From assembly GCF_921293095.1 (NCBI RefSeq), contig NC_060259.1, forward strand, positions 46,977,812 to 47,041,811: DNA of 64,000 nucleotides, written 5' to 3'. The notes below the pieces were generated by a model. That model saw nothing but the letters and a program-made list of their open reading frames with translations. It searched no databases and had not been told where the DNA came from. The translations under genes and the position numbers were made by a program. This document shows positions 33,286 through 43,867 of this stretch, piece after piece (position 1 is the first letter of the stretch; every line of letters starts with the position of its first letter). This DNA is from Ischnura elegans. Its lineage: Eukaryota > Arthropoda > Insecta > Odonata > Coenagrionidae.

Positions 33286-34640
33286 TCACAGAGTGAAGCA
33301 CGCAGGAGTTCTCACTCTTCGGCCACTTCTGGTCCTCCCTGGCACTGGATTGGCAGTCTGAGGTACTGCTCTTGCAGATGTAGAGCACTCACTCAAAGGA
33401 GCCCCTAAAGTGTCACTGCTTTCTCTGATGAGTTGAGTTCTTCCATCATTGCATCTACCTGATTGCCCCCCATGTTCATCTAACAATAGGAGTGGATCTT
33501 GGATGGACACATATTTTGAGAGATTGTCATTATGCCTTACAATGTTACCATGCTTATTTTTGACAGGGTATGACCTAGGGCAATTATGTTTACCAGTAAT
33601 GACACCAGGATCCCACCATTCATTATTTCTTGCCCTAACCCATACTTGTTCTCCAGCCCTTAATTCCTTCACCTGCCTCTTGGTGGTTCTGTCATAGAGT
33701 CCTTTCGCCATGGCCTGCTTTGCTTTAAGTGCCATATGAGGCCCTGTGCTCCTTAGGTCTCAAAGCTTTAAAAGTGACTGGAAGCTTTGAGTGCAATTGA
33801 CGGCTTAACAATATCTGGGCTGGAGACACATTGAGCCCTTTAAGTGGGGAATTACGGTATTCCCTTTACATATCCCTAAAATCTTTCCCCGACTAATGAC
33901 TTTTCCTTAAGATTTGTTTTCCAATGTGGACACCCTTTTCTGCTAGCCCATTACTCTGATGGTAGTGGGGACTACAAGTCCTCAACTCAATTTCATTTTC
34001 TGTTAGGTATTTTTGAAAGTCATACGACAAGATTGGCATGTTGTCTGCAATACATTCCCTCTGGATCCCATGCATTGCAAAATATTCTGAAATGCCTCTT
34101 AGATGGAGTTAGCAGTTTTGCTAGGCAAGGGGACTAACTCCAACCATTTAGAGAAATAATCAACGAATACTAGATAAGGTTTTTTTTTGCAAAGTCTTAA
34201 ATATCACATGCAATTTTTTAAATGGCAACTTGGGTACCTACCTCATGGGAAAGTAATGGCTGTTTTCTGTTTCTTGGCTTGAACTTGTTTCACACTTCAC
34301 ATTCATTAACAATGGTTTCAATATCTTTTGACATTTCAGGCCAATGGAATAGCTTTCTAGCTTTAGCACGAGTCTTTTCTATACCCCCATGCCCTTCATG
34401 TAATAATTTTAGTGCATAAGATTTCAAATCACCAGGGACTACAATTTTGTGTTCTAAGAAAAGTATGCCATCTTCAACATGAAGATCATCTCTGACTTTA
34501 TGAGAAGGCTGATGTTCAATGGGTATTTTACAATGAGCTGCCCACCTGCTTCTGCAAGCTTCAATTATTTCCCTTAAAACTTAATCATTTTTAGTTCTTT
34601 GCTGAAACTCTTGCTTCTGATCCCTAGTCATAGGGAGATA
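33286..34640 (-). pseudogene. Ty3/Gypsy integrase, broken
   Basis: Minus-strand order: zinc-binding H2C2 region around 34590-34290 (KIVVPGDLKSYALKLLHEG, HGGIEKTRAKARKLFHWP, MSKDIETIVNECEV, where the last cysteine pair is damaged), core fragments around 34075-33893 (MHGIQRECIADNMPILSYDF, SPHYHQSNGLAEKGVH) and an intact-looking C-terminal frame 33735-33286 (LYDRTTKRQVKELRAGEQVW, WDPGVITGKHNCPRSY, ending in a basic RTRSGRRVR tail). Stops and frameshifts separate the parts, and the catalytic aspartate segments are not all readable. The Copia insertion at 34647 separates this from the RNase H part at 39137-39811. Inactive. Confidence 0.75.
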
Positions 34641-34646
34641 CCTGCT

Positions 34647-34849
34647 TGTTGTAAATAGTTACTGGGGGGACGATGGTTTTAGATTCAGGAGGAGTGGTAA
34701 ATGAACACGACCACACGTGTTGAATAACATGGCGAAACTGCAATTTATTAAAAGAACAAACTTCCGGTGAAGAACAGAAAAACAAATGAATACAGTAATA
34801 CGATAGTTGGGAGATTACCAGCCATATTCAAACAAAAACAATCACAACA
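34647..34849 (-). repeat. Copia 3' LTR
   Basis: 203 bp, beginning TGTTGTAAATAG and ending CAATCACAACA in plus orientation (TG...CA ends on both strands). No difference from the 5' LTR was seen on direct reading. It contains TTTATTAAAAG, whose complement may serve as poly(A) region. Confidence 0.95.
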
Positions 34850-34858
34850 CTCTCCCTT
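34850..34858 (-). other. Copia polypurine tract
   Basis: CTCTCCCTT on the plus strand, AAGGGAGAG on the coding strand, immediately next to the 3' LTR. This is the expected site for plus-strand DNA priming. Confidence 0.8.
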
Positions 34859-34870
34859 AATCTACCAACT

Positions 34871-37800
34871 TTACATTGCATTTTTACAATTAACCATACC
34901 CAGAGGAATAATGCACTTGCGGTGTGCAGTCACATTAAGTGCCTTAGTAAACACATCGGCAATCATTTTTTCAGATTCCATGTAATTGAGGACAACCTTC
35001 TTATGCTTAACAAGTTCCCTGATGTGATGAAACTTCACTTCTATATGCTGAGTGCGAGCATGCAATCCATTGTCAGAGGCTAATTTTAGTGCACTCTGGT
35101 TATCATTCCATAAAAGAATTGGCCCCTTCCTACCACATAACTCAGAGAGTAACCCCTTCAAGTAAGTGGCCTTCCTACCTGCAGAGTCAATGGCAATATA
35201 CTCTGCCTCGGTTGAAGACAAGGCAGTTACACTTTGTTTTTTACTCTCCCAGCAGATTGGTCCACCAGCAGACACAAAAACATACCCAGTCACTGATTTT
35301 CTGTTGACGTCATTAGCAAATGACGCATCAACAAAACCACAAATATCCGGATTATTCTCAGTCCTTCGGAATTCTATTCCTGCATCAATTGTTCCTTTTA
35401 AATACCTTAACACTCTTTTCACACACTGCCAGTGTTCATTTCCATAGCAGTTGTTGAACTGGCTGAGGTAATTGGTAGCATAGGATATATCAGGCCTGGT
35501 ACACACTGATAAATACAGTAAACTTCCAATCACTTGTTGGTAAGGTACACTATCACACGTTATCGATTCACCCTTGGTCAGTCGAGTGCCAGGAACCATA
35601 GGGGTTGACACAGATTTACATTCTGCCATCCCCACCTTACTCAGCAAGTTCAAAATTACCTGTTTTTGGTTCAACTTTACTTTACCATTACCCATTTCTA
35701 CCCTCATTCCCAGGCAATCCACGACTGATCCTAAGTCTTTTACCTTAAAACAAGAGTGGAGCTTTTGTTTCAGTTTCTCAGCTTGAACTTCATCATTAAA
35801 GAATACAAAAAAGTCATCAACATAAACACATATTATAACCATGGATGCACCATCTCTCCAAAAATAAACACAAGGCTCATGTTGAGATTTCTTAAAACCA
35901 ACACTTAATACGACTTCATCCATTCTCTCATACCAGGAACGCGAAGCCTGTTTCAGGCCATAAATGGCCTTCTTTAACTTATACACTTTACTTGCATCTG
36001 AAACAAAACCTTCCGGTTGGTACATGAAAATGTCTTCACTTAGTGAACCATTCAAAAAGGCTGTGGAAACATCCAAGTGATGTACATGCAAACCATGAGC
36101 AACAGCAATTGAAAAACACAATCGTAAGGTATCATGTCTCACCACAGGAGCAAAAGTGTCAAGATAATCAATACCATAACGCTGAGAGAAACCCTTAGCT
36201 ACCAGGCGAGCCTTATACTTGTCCACTTCTCCCTCCCCATTCCGCTTCAATTTAAAAACCCATTTGCATTGCACTATATTTCCACCCTTAGGTCTGTCTA
36301 CAAGATCCCACACATCGTTTTCCTGAAAAGAACTGATCTCTCTTTCCATAGCTTCTTTCCAATGAATTTTATCAGTACCATTTAATGCCTCGGTAACTGA
36401 TGTAGGTTCTACCTTTTCATCACATGCTAAATATAACTCAAAACCAGGAAATTCCTTCCTTTGCCTTTCCCTCATAGGATACCTCCTTTCACCTTCATCG
36501 ACATTATTTCCAGGATTTATTTGCACCTCATTTGCATCCGCAAAAGACAGATTTTCAATATCATTCTCTGCTCCATGAATGTGATTGACATTGGCATTTG
36601 TTTCACTCTGACAATGAACATCATCACTGACATTACACACTGAAGTAAATGGCAAATCATCATCTAAGTTTACAGGCACAGGCATACTGAAAGAACCCTT
36701 CTTCCCTTTACCAATAGCCTTAATTGCAGTGAAACTATTTTCAATGAATTTAACATCACGAGCAACAAGAATTTCTCTCGGGTTTTCAGGATTAAGCAAA
36801 CGATACCCCTTGGAAGCTGAAGAGTAACCCACAAAGACCATTTTCTTGCTCCTAGGATTTAGTTTATCCCCCCTTATTTCCTCAGGGATTAGAGCATATG
36901 CATCAGAACCAAACACCCTGAGCTGATCATAGCTGACTTTCTTACCTGACCACAGGACCTCAGGGACATTGTCAGGGACACTCCTGTGGGGGCTTCTGTT
37001 TAATAAGTACACAGCAGTGTTAGCTGCTTCTGCCCACATCTCCTTAGGACTTCCTGCGTGAAAGAGCATGCATCGCACTTTCTCCAGAATGGTGCGATTC
37101 AGTCTCTCTGCTACACCATTTTGCTGTGGAGTATACCTTACAGTTCTCTGATGTGTGATTCCTCTGCTTTTAAAGAAATTCTGTAACTCATCACTCAAGA
37201 ACTCAGTTCCATTATCAGACCTGAAAATTTTCAACCTTTTACCAGTTATATTTTCAGCCATATTTACAAAATCAATCACTCTCTGCTTGGTTTCAGACTT
37301 GCTCTTTAAGAAATAAACAGTCGTTCTGCGAGAGAAATCATCTATCAAAGTAAGAATGTACCTTGACCCACTCCATGACTTTACATTAGAACCAAAATCA
37401 CACAGATCAGAGTGAACAAGACCTAGTACCTCATCTGCCCTAGTACCTCCTTCCTTAGGAAAAGGATTTCTGTGCTGTTTTCCAAGAACACAAGCATTAC
37501 AATCATCAGCAGGTTCATACTTGAAATCAATGCAATCACTTAATTTATCCCGCAACAATATCATATTTTGCATACCCAAATGACCCATTCTTTGATGCCA
37601 CAATTCATAATCATTAATATTGCACACAAATGCCTGCTTTGATTTAACATCCAAACGGTATAACCCATTACTCGTTCTACTTGCAGTAGCTAGTTCTGTA
37701 CCATTACAGACAAAGTCATCATCATACATTTTACAACCCTTTTTATCATAAACAACAGTGATCCCTTTGTCGGCAACTTGACTTACAGAAATCAAATTTT

Positions 37801-38848
37801 CTTTCAATCCAGGAACATGCACAACATGTTTAAGTTCACAAATGTGATCACTTACATTTAGGTTCACAGATCCAACACCTCTGCTTTTAAGCTTACCGTT
37901 ATTTCCGACAGTAATCTCAATATGACTGTCAACGTCACGACAATAATCATGCATACGGTCTTCATGGGGTGACATATGCACGGATGCTCCGGAATCTACA
38001 AACCAATCTGAGTCACACGATGCAGCCGACAGGGCACACAGAAGACTTCTCAGCGGTTTCCTATTTTCTCCTTTCTTCTCTCCCTTAACCTCGGCTCTGT
38101 TCTCGTTCGGATCCCTCTTCTTCTGCGACTGCGGGCATTGTGTTTTAAGATGCCCCTTTTCACCACAGTTCCAGCACTTCCACGCCTTCACAACTGATGA
38201 ACTCCCAGCCATGGTCGAAGAGTTGTACTTCTTGCCCTTGGAATACAGGGCAGTGGTTTCGGGAACACTCGCATTTTGACCGGCACTCACGCTCTTCCGG
38301 TAGCTTTCGTCTAGCAAAATCGTCTTCACACGATCCAAATTTAAGACATTCTCCCCACTCGTGATGGCCATGACAAGATTGTCATACGAATTTGGCAGCC
38401 CCTGAAGCAACATTGCTGCAACAAAGTTTTCCGCCATCGGCTCACCGATACCCTCGAGCTTGTGTGCCAACATTATCACCTCGCTGATATAAGTGTCCAT
38501 GGTTTCAAACTTTTCGAGCCTCATTTGGCACATAGAACGAAGCAGGGATACATACCGCCACTTGCCTTTATCCTCATATGCCTTGGATAAAGCATTCCAG
38601 GCATCCTTTGCCGTTTTAGCTGGCCTTACATGGGGATATACCACAGGCTGCACCATAAGGCAAATGTCTGCTAAAGCTTTCTCGTCCCTACGTTCTTTAC
38701 CTTCGCCATTATCACTTCCCTGGACACAACTCCACAATCCATTACGACGTAAATAGTTCGTCATCGCGAACGACCAGTCATAATAGTTTTCCCGCCCAAC
38801 GAGTTTTTCGAAACCATACGCCTGCGAAGTGACCTGAGATTCTTGCAT
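34871..38848 (-). CDS. gag-pol: Copia gag-pol polyprotein, apparently intact
   Basis: One uninterrupted frame of 1325 codons encodes all Copia functions in the order gag, protease, integrase, RT, RNase H. Residues counted from the chosen start: gag with a CCHC zinc knuckle CWNCGEKGHLKTQC at about 225-238; aspartic protease WFVDSGASVHM at about 282; HHCC zinc finger of integrase (HQRMGHLG...CNACVLGKQH) at 418-453; integrase catalytic D481 (VHSDLCDFG), D545 (RSDNGTEF) and E581 with the D-35-E spacing; RT with KARLVAKGFSQ, LDVSTAFLNG and YVDD at 1009-1012; RNase H with D1174 (GFVDASF), E1214/E1216 (SSTEAEY) and D1249 (WNDNQSA). The frame is open further upstream to 39067, but that part runs through the primer site into the LTR, so the ATG at 38848, 63 bases after the primer site, is preferred. 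No missing catalytic residue was seen. Plus-strand frames here are shadows. Confidence 0.95.
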   Translation of the reverse strand: MQESQVTSQAYGFEKLVGRENYYDWSFAMTNYLRRNGLWSCVQGSDNGEGKERRDEKALADICLMVQPVVYPHVRPAKTAKDAWNALSKAYEDKGKWRYVSLLRSMCQMRLEKFETMDTYISEVIMLAHKLEGIGEPMAENFVAAMLLQGLPNSYDNLVMAITSGENVLNLDRVKTILLDESYRKSVSAGQNASVPETTALYSKGKKYNSSTMAGSSSVVKAWKCWNCGEKGHLKTQCPQSQKKRDPNENRAEVKGEKKGENRKPLRSLLCALSAASCDSDWFVDSGASVHMSPHEDRMHDYCRDVDSHIEITVGNNGKLKSRGVGSVNLNVSDHICELKHVVHVPGLKENLISVSQVADKGITVVYDKKGCKMYDDDFVCNGTELATASRTSNGLYRLDVKSKQAFVCNINDYELWHQRMGHLGMQNMILLRDKLSDCIDFKYEPADDCNACVLGKQHRNPFPKEGGTRADEVLGLVHSDLCDFGSNVKSWSGSRYILTLIDDFSRRTTVYFLKSKSETKQRVIDFVNMAENITGKRLKIFRSDNGTEFLSDELQNFFKSRGITHQRTVRYTPQQNGVAERLNRTILEKVRCMLFHAGSPKEMWAEAANTAVYLLNRSPHRSVPDNVPEVLWSGKKVSYDQLRVFGSDAYALIPEEIRGDKLNPRSKKMVFVGYSSASKGYRLLNPENPREILVARDVKFIENSFTAIKAIGKGKKGSFSMPVPVNLDDDLPFTSVCNVSDDVHCQSETNANVNHIHGAENDIENLSFADANEVQINPGNNVDEGERRYPMRERQRKEFPGFELYLACDEKVEPTSVTEALNGTDKIHWKEAMEREISSFQENDVWDLVDRPKGGNIVQCKWVFKLKRNGEGEVDKYKARLVAKGFSQRYGIDYLDTFAPVVRHDTLRLCFSIAVAHGLHVHHLDVSTAFLNGSLSEDIFMYQPEGFVSDASKVYKLKKAIYGLKQASRSWYERMDEVVLSVGFKKSQHEPCVYFWRDGASMVIICVYVDDFFVFFNDEVQAEKLKQKLHSCFKVKDLGSVVDCLGMRVEMGNGKVKLNQKQVILNLLSKVGMAECKSVSTPMVPGTRLTKGESITCDSVPYQQVIGSLLYLSVCTRPDISYATNYLSQFNNCYGNEHWQCVKRVLRYLKGTIDAGIEFRRTENNPDICGFVDASFANDVNRKSVTGYVFVSAGGPICWESKKQSVTALSSTEAEYIAIDSAGRKATYLKGLLSELCGRKGPILLWNDNQSALKLASDNGLHARTQHIEVKFHHIRELVKHKKVVLNYMESEKMIADVFTKALNVTAHRKCIIPLGMVNCKNAM

Positions 38849-38911
38849 CTTTGCTACCACACGGTTTACCACAAAAATAAAGAAATCTGAATTCAGCAGC
38901 GCAGTGGAAGC

Positions 38912-38928
38912 GTGCTGGGCCCATAACC
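38912..38928 (-). other. Copia primer binding site, half-tRNA initiator methionine type
   Basis: Directly inside the 5' LTR, the coding strand reads GGTTATGGGCCCAGCAC. It is complementary to the anticodon-stem side of eukaryotic initiator tRNA-Met (TGCTGGGCCCATAACC), not to its 3' end. Priming from an internally cleaved initiator tRNA is the known mode of Drosophila copia. Confidence 0.85.
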
Positions 38929-39131
38929 TGTTGTAAATAGTTACTGGGGGGACGATGGTTTTAGATTCAGGAGGAGTGGTAAATGAACACGACCACACGT
39001 GTTGAATAACATGGCGAAACTGCAATTTATTAAAAGAACAAACTTCCGGTGAAGAACAGAAAAACAAATGAATACAGTAATACGATAGTTGGGAGATTAC
39101 CAGCCATATTCAAACAAAAACAATCACAACA
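38929..39131 (-). repeat. Copia 5' LTR
   Basis: 203 bp, read as identical to 34647-34849. Promoter and transcription start of the element would lie here. The adjoining CTGCT is the target duplication. Confidence 0.95.
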
Positions 39132-39136
39132 CTGCT

Positions 39137-39811
39137 GATGGTATGAACCATCTCTATAGCATTTCGGGCTCCTCCTCAACTTCACCCTTAACGTAAGATC
39201 GTGACAGTGTGTCTGCAATATACAAATCCTTCCCTGGGACATAATACACATTTAAGGAATATCACAGCAGTTTGAGTCTCAGCCTTTGAAGTCTTACTGA
39301 CCCTATCTTGCAAACGCTTTCTTTCATGACTGACACAGGTGGTTAATGATCGGTTTGCACGTTGACATCAGACCCATGTATAAAGTTGTAAAATTTTACA
39401 GTTGTAAAATGAAAGGCTAGCAACTCCTTCTCAATTTGAGCATTATAGTTTTGCTCATACTCCGTCGAGCTTCTAGTGGCAAAAGCAACTGGCTGGAGCC
39501 GCTTAATCCCATCTCCTTCCTACAATAAGCAACAGCCTAGGCCAGACTGGGAGGCATCACATTGAATTGTTATTCTTTTGGATGGGTCAAATGATGTTAA
39601 GACTGGGGCAGATGACACAGTTTCTTTAAGTTTCTCGAATGCATGGCTATGGGAAGGGAGCCATTTCCACTCAGTCCCAGCTTTTAATAATTCTTGTTGA
39701 GGGGCTGTTCATGTTGCCATGTTTGGGATGAAACCAGGCACATAATTGAACATTCCCAGGACTCTCTGCAATTCTTTCTTATTGCAGGGAGACTCGAGGC
39801 TTACAAGAGCT
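39137..39811 (-). pseudogene. Gypsy RT end and RNase H fragment, other half of the split element
   Basis: Read on the minus strand: ESPCNKKELQRVLGMFNYVP and GFIPNMA (RT thumb/connection), EWKWLPSHSHAFEKLKE, then RNase H motifs APVLTSFDPSKRITIQCDAS, SGLGCC, VAFATRSSTEYEQNYNAQIE, ELLAFHF and YYVPGKDLYIADTLSR. At least two stops interrupt it. It continues logically into the integrase at 34640-33286, the Copia element lying between them. The 5' portion (gag, protease, RT palm) is missing beyond 39811. Confidence 0.75.
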
Positions 39812-40213
39812 TTAACCTTTTCGCGCCGAGCTCCTTCACGGGAAGTTGCTTTTGGCTCTACGAAGGGTTTGAGAAATTCTTTTTCGCTCCGTACGGAGTT
39901 TTTTCTTGGCTTGGGACTATGCAGGTAGTCGCTTCCTCCCCTTAATGACCTTTCCTAGCGGGGTCCCGGACCCTTTCCTCCGCAACTGGGCAAATATAAT
40001 CCTCGACCCTTTTCCCCGAAGGCAGCCCATCCCGGCGTACTTTTGCGGTCAGTTTATTGTTGCCAGTGCAATTTTAATTTTTTTAATTGTTACTGTTGCA
40101 TTAAATGTCAGTTCATCAATGTATTCCTTTCATTTTGCAATGCCTGTACAACTTTTAAACGAAGTTCTACGGTTATTTTTAGGGTTTTAGCAAAACGGCA
40201 CTATATCATAGCC
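39812..40213. other. GC-richer junction sequence, possible truncated piggyBac-like end
   Basis: It starts TTAACCTTTTCGCGCCGAGCTCC directly at the Gypsy breakpoint, resembling TTAA plus a piggyBac-type terminus (compare TTTTAACCTTTTCGCGGC at 45443). No matching right end was found. Low-complexity T-rich sequence follows. Confidence 0.3.
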
Positions 40214-41130
40214 AAATGAGCTTTTCCGAGAAGAGTGAGGTTATCATATTCCACGTACATATTTCAGTAGGAGAATACTTACACCAATATACTCTTAGGT
40301 GTTCCAGATGAAGGATAATAAGTTTTTCCAAGAAAACATCAATGCTCTAATGTGTCCAGAAATAAGCCTGTGAGGGGCACAGGGCAGACCAGACCAGAGA
40401 ACCAAGATATGATAGTAATTGCCTGGGTAGAGCAGTTCTCTTTCATTCATGGTATGGGCTGCATCGCACAGCAGGGATCTACAGAAACCATCCCTGGTAT
40501 AGGTAGCGGAATGCGTACAGATAGTTAACGGCTAATTTTGAATACACGCCAATATATTTTTTAAAAGAAAATGAGCTATTCCGAGAAGAGTTAGGTTATC
40601 ATCTTCCACGTACATATTTCAGTAGGAGAATACTTACACCAATATACTCTTAGGTGTACCAGCTGGAGGATAATAAGTTTTTCCAAGAAAACATTAATGC
40701 TCTAATGTGTCCAGAAATAAGCCTGTGAGGGGCACAGGGCAGACCACGTGGATCCTGACCAGAGAACCAAGATATGATAGTAATTACCTGGGTAGAGCAG
40801 TTCTCTTTCATTCATGGTATGGGCTGCATCGCACAGCAGGGTTCTACAGAAACCATCCCTGGTATAGGTAGCGGAATGCATACAGATAGTTAACGGCTAA
40901 ATTTGAATACACGCCAATATATTTTTTAAAAGAAAATGAGCTATTCCGAGAAGAGTTAGGTTATCATCTTCCACGTACATATTTCAGTAGGAGAATACTT
41001 ACACCAATATACTCTTAGGTGTACCAGCTGGAGGATAATAAGTTTTTCCAAGAAAACATTAATGTGCTAATGTGTCCCGAAATAAGCCCGTGAGGTGCAC
41101 AGGGCAGACCACCTTAATGGATCCTGACCA
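40214..41130 (+). repeat. Satellite-like tandem repeat, unit about 360 bp, 2.5 copies
   Basis: Units begin AAATGAGCT(T/A)TTCCGAGAAGAG at 40214, 40569 and 40934; the third stops after GGGCAGACCACC near 41110. Units 2 and 3 are closer to each other than to unit 1 (AGTTAGG, CCAGCTGGAGG shared). An insertion CGTGGATCCT (unit 2) or CTTAATGGATCCT (unit 3) is absent from unit 1. Confidence 0.9.
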
Positions 41131-42490
41131 GATATTCTATCGAATTTCACCGCAAATGTAAACTTAGAATAGAAATACATTGTCCTTGTGATGAAAACTT
41201 AGGCCATCTCTTGGATAATTTGGAATCTTAGGGGGCACCAAACATAATATTTTTCAAAACCTGGCAAAGTTGTCCCACTTGGCAAAGTTATCCCAATTTA
41301 CGGCATGTAATATATTTTAGCATGTGAATTGTATAAGATCAGTGTTAATATTATGCTAATTAACTTAGCTATTAATGCCTTTATTTTGCTTAAATGTGCC
41401 ATTATTTTAACTATGATGAAAAATCCGCCACTGTTCTGTCGGCATAAATGCAAAAAAATATCAAGTGCAACATGCTAAAAATTTCTGTTACCTCAAAGTA
41501 GTCTCTAACAACTCAAATGAGCATTATTATAAGATACATACTTTCTTATGTCACTATCTGTCAAATTCATGGGTTAACAGATGCTCTTGCCCCTTTCAAC
41601 TAATGACTAAAATTGAAGCCATGAGCATCGAATCGATTTTCTAGTTATGAAAAAGATGATGCCCCATCCCAATATACTTTTATTTATTCAAAGGTCACTC
41701 AATTTGTTTATCAACAAGAGCATGCATGATATGGTTAACCCTCTATACAAAACATATCCAATGTTAAGTTTATCCCCTGTAATTGCTGGTATAAGTTAAC
41801 AATGAGCTTGATCAGCATTTTCATTTTTGATAGTAAATGAGTTAGAAAAATAAAGACAATCATATTTTATTAATTCCTCAATCCATCACCGGCTTTTTTC
41901 AACATCCAACCATTTTATCCTTAAGTTGATGGCATCACACACTCCTGCACAGCAGCTTACTGCCTCTCAGCCACTTCTTGCTTCCTCACATTAGCCTCAT
42001 ATAGCTAGATAGTTCTCTGTTGGATACCAAATTTGGTTGAAACAATCAATAAGTGAGGGCTTATTTGCTTTGTTCTTAAGAAAACAGATGCTGATATTAT
42101 AAAACTGCTTTATTGCTGCCCCCCTTCCCACCATCTCATTTTTGATTAAAGTTGAAAATATGGCATTGTTCAAGGCAGCTCTTCAATGAAAGATTTTTTC
42201 ACCATCTTAAAAAACAATGCTTATAAATAATTGATACATATATAAATTCCACTTTTCTGTGCATATCAGACCTCAAACGCATGAACACAAAGTGGTTTGC
42301 ATATATTAAGGCACTGCAGAATGTGATGAATACAGTACCAGGCCCGTGAATAATAATTTACCTCAACCATGGGTGAAATTCCTTTCTGCATTTTGCAGTT
42401 ATCACTGAATATGGGTATGAACTGGGGCTCTTATGATGTCACCAACTAATGAGAAGTAGGAAGCTTTTCCATTTTTTTACTTATATTCAT
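41131..42490. other. AT-rich stretch without recognised features
   Basis: Contains one small direct repeat, GGCAAAGTTGTCCCACTT/GGCAAAGTTATCCCAATT near 41264-41300. No bounded element or gene was seen. Confidence 0.35.
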
Positions 42491-42617
42491 GAAAAAAGAA
42501 CTGAATAAGGAAGTTTTTTGGAACCTCAAATGGTTGGGAAAGGAATGTAATGACAAAAAAACTTCCTTATTCAGTTTTCTTTTTTTTGTCATTACATTCT
42601 TTCCCAACCATTTGAGG
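42491..42617. repeat. Interlocked double inverted repeat (A-B-A'-B')
   Basis: Block A (42491-42520, around AACTGAATAAGGAAGTTTTT) is complementary to A' (42554-42587); block B (42524-42554, around CAAATGGTTGGGAAAGGAAT) is complementary to B' (42588-42617). The order A-B-A'-B' means the two stems interlock like a pseudoknot. The overlapping 64-codon open frame is a by-product. Confidence 0.9.
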
Positions 42618-43118
42618 ATTTTACTTCTGGTTGAAGGACACTATTTCCCCAATAATTCAAATTATGCTGGTGGAGCCCATACATAATTTCGCTGTATTAC
42701 ATCCCAGAATCTGTTAGAAAATGCAATTTTTATACATATTTTAGACACTGCTACGGCACTGCCAAATGCCTGTTGTTGCATTATTCTTCTTTTTTTTCCT
42801 TTTGTTATGTCTGAAAAATGTAAATACTACTTGCTATCTACTACTCATTGTTTTATGAAAGTATTCATATCTTATTCATGTATCCTCTTGAAACACACTC
42901 TTCCAAGGGCCCAAGTTGGGCAAACAAGAATATCCCCACCTATACAATTTTGTCAAGTATCGATAATTTCTGCAGTCATTGACCAAAGGGTAAGAGGAAA
43001 TGGGGAAACTGGAAATCATAGGGTCCATTCATTCAATTGAGTGAACTTGTGAATATATATTTGAGTTCAATATCAATGTCCAAAGTGATTACAAACTGTT
43101 CATGCCAGTAATGAAGAG

Positions 43119-43427
43119 CAGGAGCGCAGCTAAGAATTAAGGCTAGGGGGGGTTTTAGGTGCAACTAATACGTAGGGGTATAAGGGTATTGCATACCCGC
43201 CTGGGTAAGCAGGATTTGCTGGGGCCCTCTCCCAGAAATTTTTTAAGAATAATGGTTCAAAATGGCGAGTTTTTCGGCTTTCTGAAGGGTATTTGATTAA
43301 TCCTGACACTATTCTATAAGTTATACTTATCCAATTAAGTAAAATGGATTACACTTACAAAAATTTTGTGAGCTCTGGGGGGGGGGGGGTGGTTTATCTT
43401 CCAAGACTCCCCCTTGCTGCGCCACTG
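43119..43427. mobile_element. hAT MITE family A, copy 2 (reverse orientation)
   Basis: Starts CAGGAGCGCAGCTAAGAATT, ends TTGCTGCGCCACTG, with a perfect 8-bp target duplication ATGAAGAG at 43111-43118 and 43428-43435. It carries the family hallmarks in reverse complement (AAGTAAAATGGATTA, GAGCTCTGGGGG). Confidence 0.9.
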
Positions 43428-43684
43428 ATGAAGAGTGGGTATTTGGTAGATGGGGAATTGGACTTCATTCACAAATTATATATTACCATGTATTTGTATT
43501 TTACGTGTTTTCTCACAAAATTAGTCCATTTTCCTCATCTTTGTATTCACTAATTCAAAAACAAAAACCACCTGCTTTCAAATATGATCACATATTAGTC
43601 ATTAAATAGTTCACATCAAGTAACTGGCAAGTGTTGTTTGCTTTGTGAAACACACAACCACATGCATTACACAGTGTTTGAAAC

Positions 43685-43867
43685 ATGGATTGGGCCATTA
43701 AGATTTCAAAGTTCTATAATTCTCCCTCAATGTTTTATATCCTGGGGATGGATTTAGATACTGTAGACTTGTGTTCACCGATAAATATTGAGGGTACAGT
43801 TGAAAATGATCCTCAAATACTTGAAACAGTTCAGGCTATCAGAAGGAGCATGTATCCCCAATTATAG
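43685..43867 (+). other. Short open frame, unidentified
   Basis: 60 codons containing MFYILGMDLDTVDLCSP and VENDPQILETVQAIRRSMYP. Composition looks protein-like, but neither splice sites nor a known motif support it. Could be a decayed exon. Confidence 0.15.

Larger units (their letters stand above)
34647..39131 (-). mobile_element. Complete Ty1/Copia retrotransposon
   Basis: A 4485-bp element: LTR (34647-34849), purine tract, one long gag-pol frame, primer binding site and LTR (38929-39131), all on the minus strand. The 5-bp target duplication CTGCT is present on both sides (34642-34646 and 39132-39136). The two 203-bp LTRs appear identical, and the frame has no stop. It is inserted in a Gypsy element between RNase H and integrase coding sequence, in the same orientation. 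All features point to a recent insertion by an element that was active. Confidence 0.97.

Noticed and set aside
34767-38756. Many plus-strand open frames inside the Copia element
   Set aside because: They are antisense to a single intact gag-pol frame and show no motifs of their own.
40214-41130. CRISPR-like regular repeats
   Set aside because: Units of about 360 bp are adjacent without spacers, and the window is eukaryotic; it is a tandem repeat.
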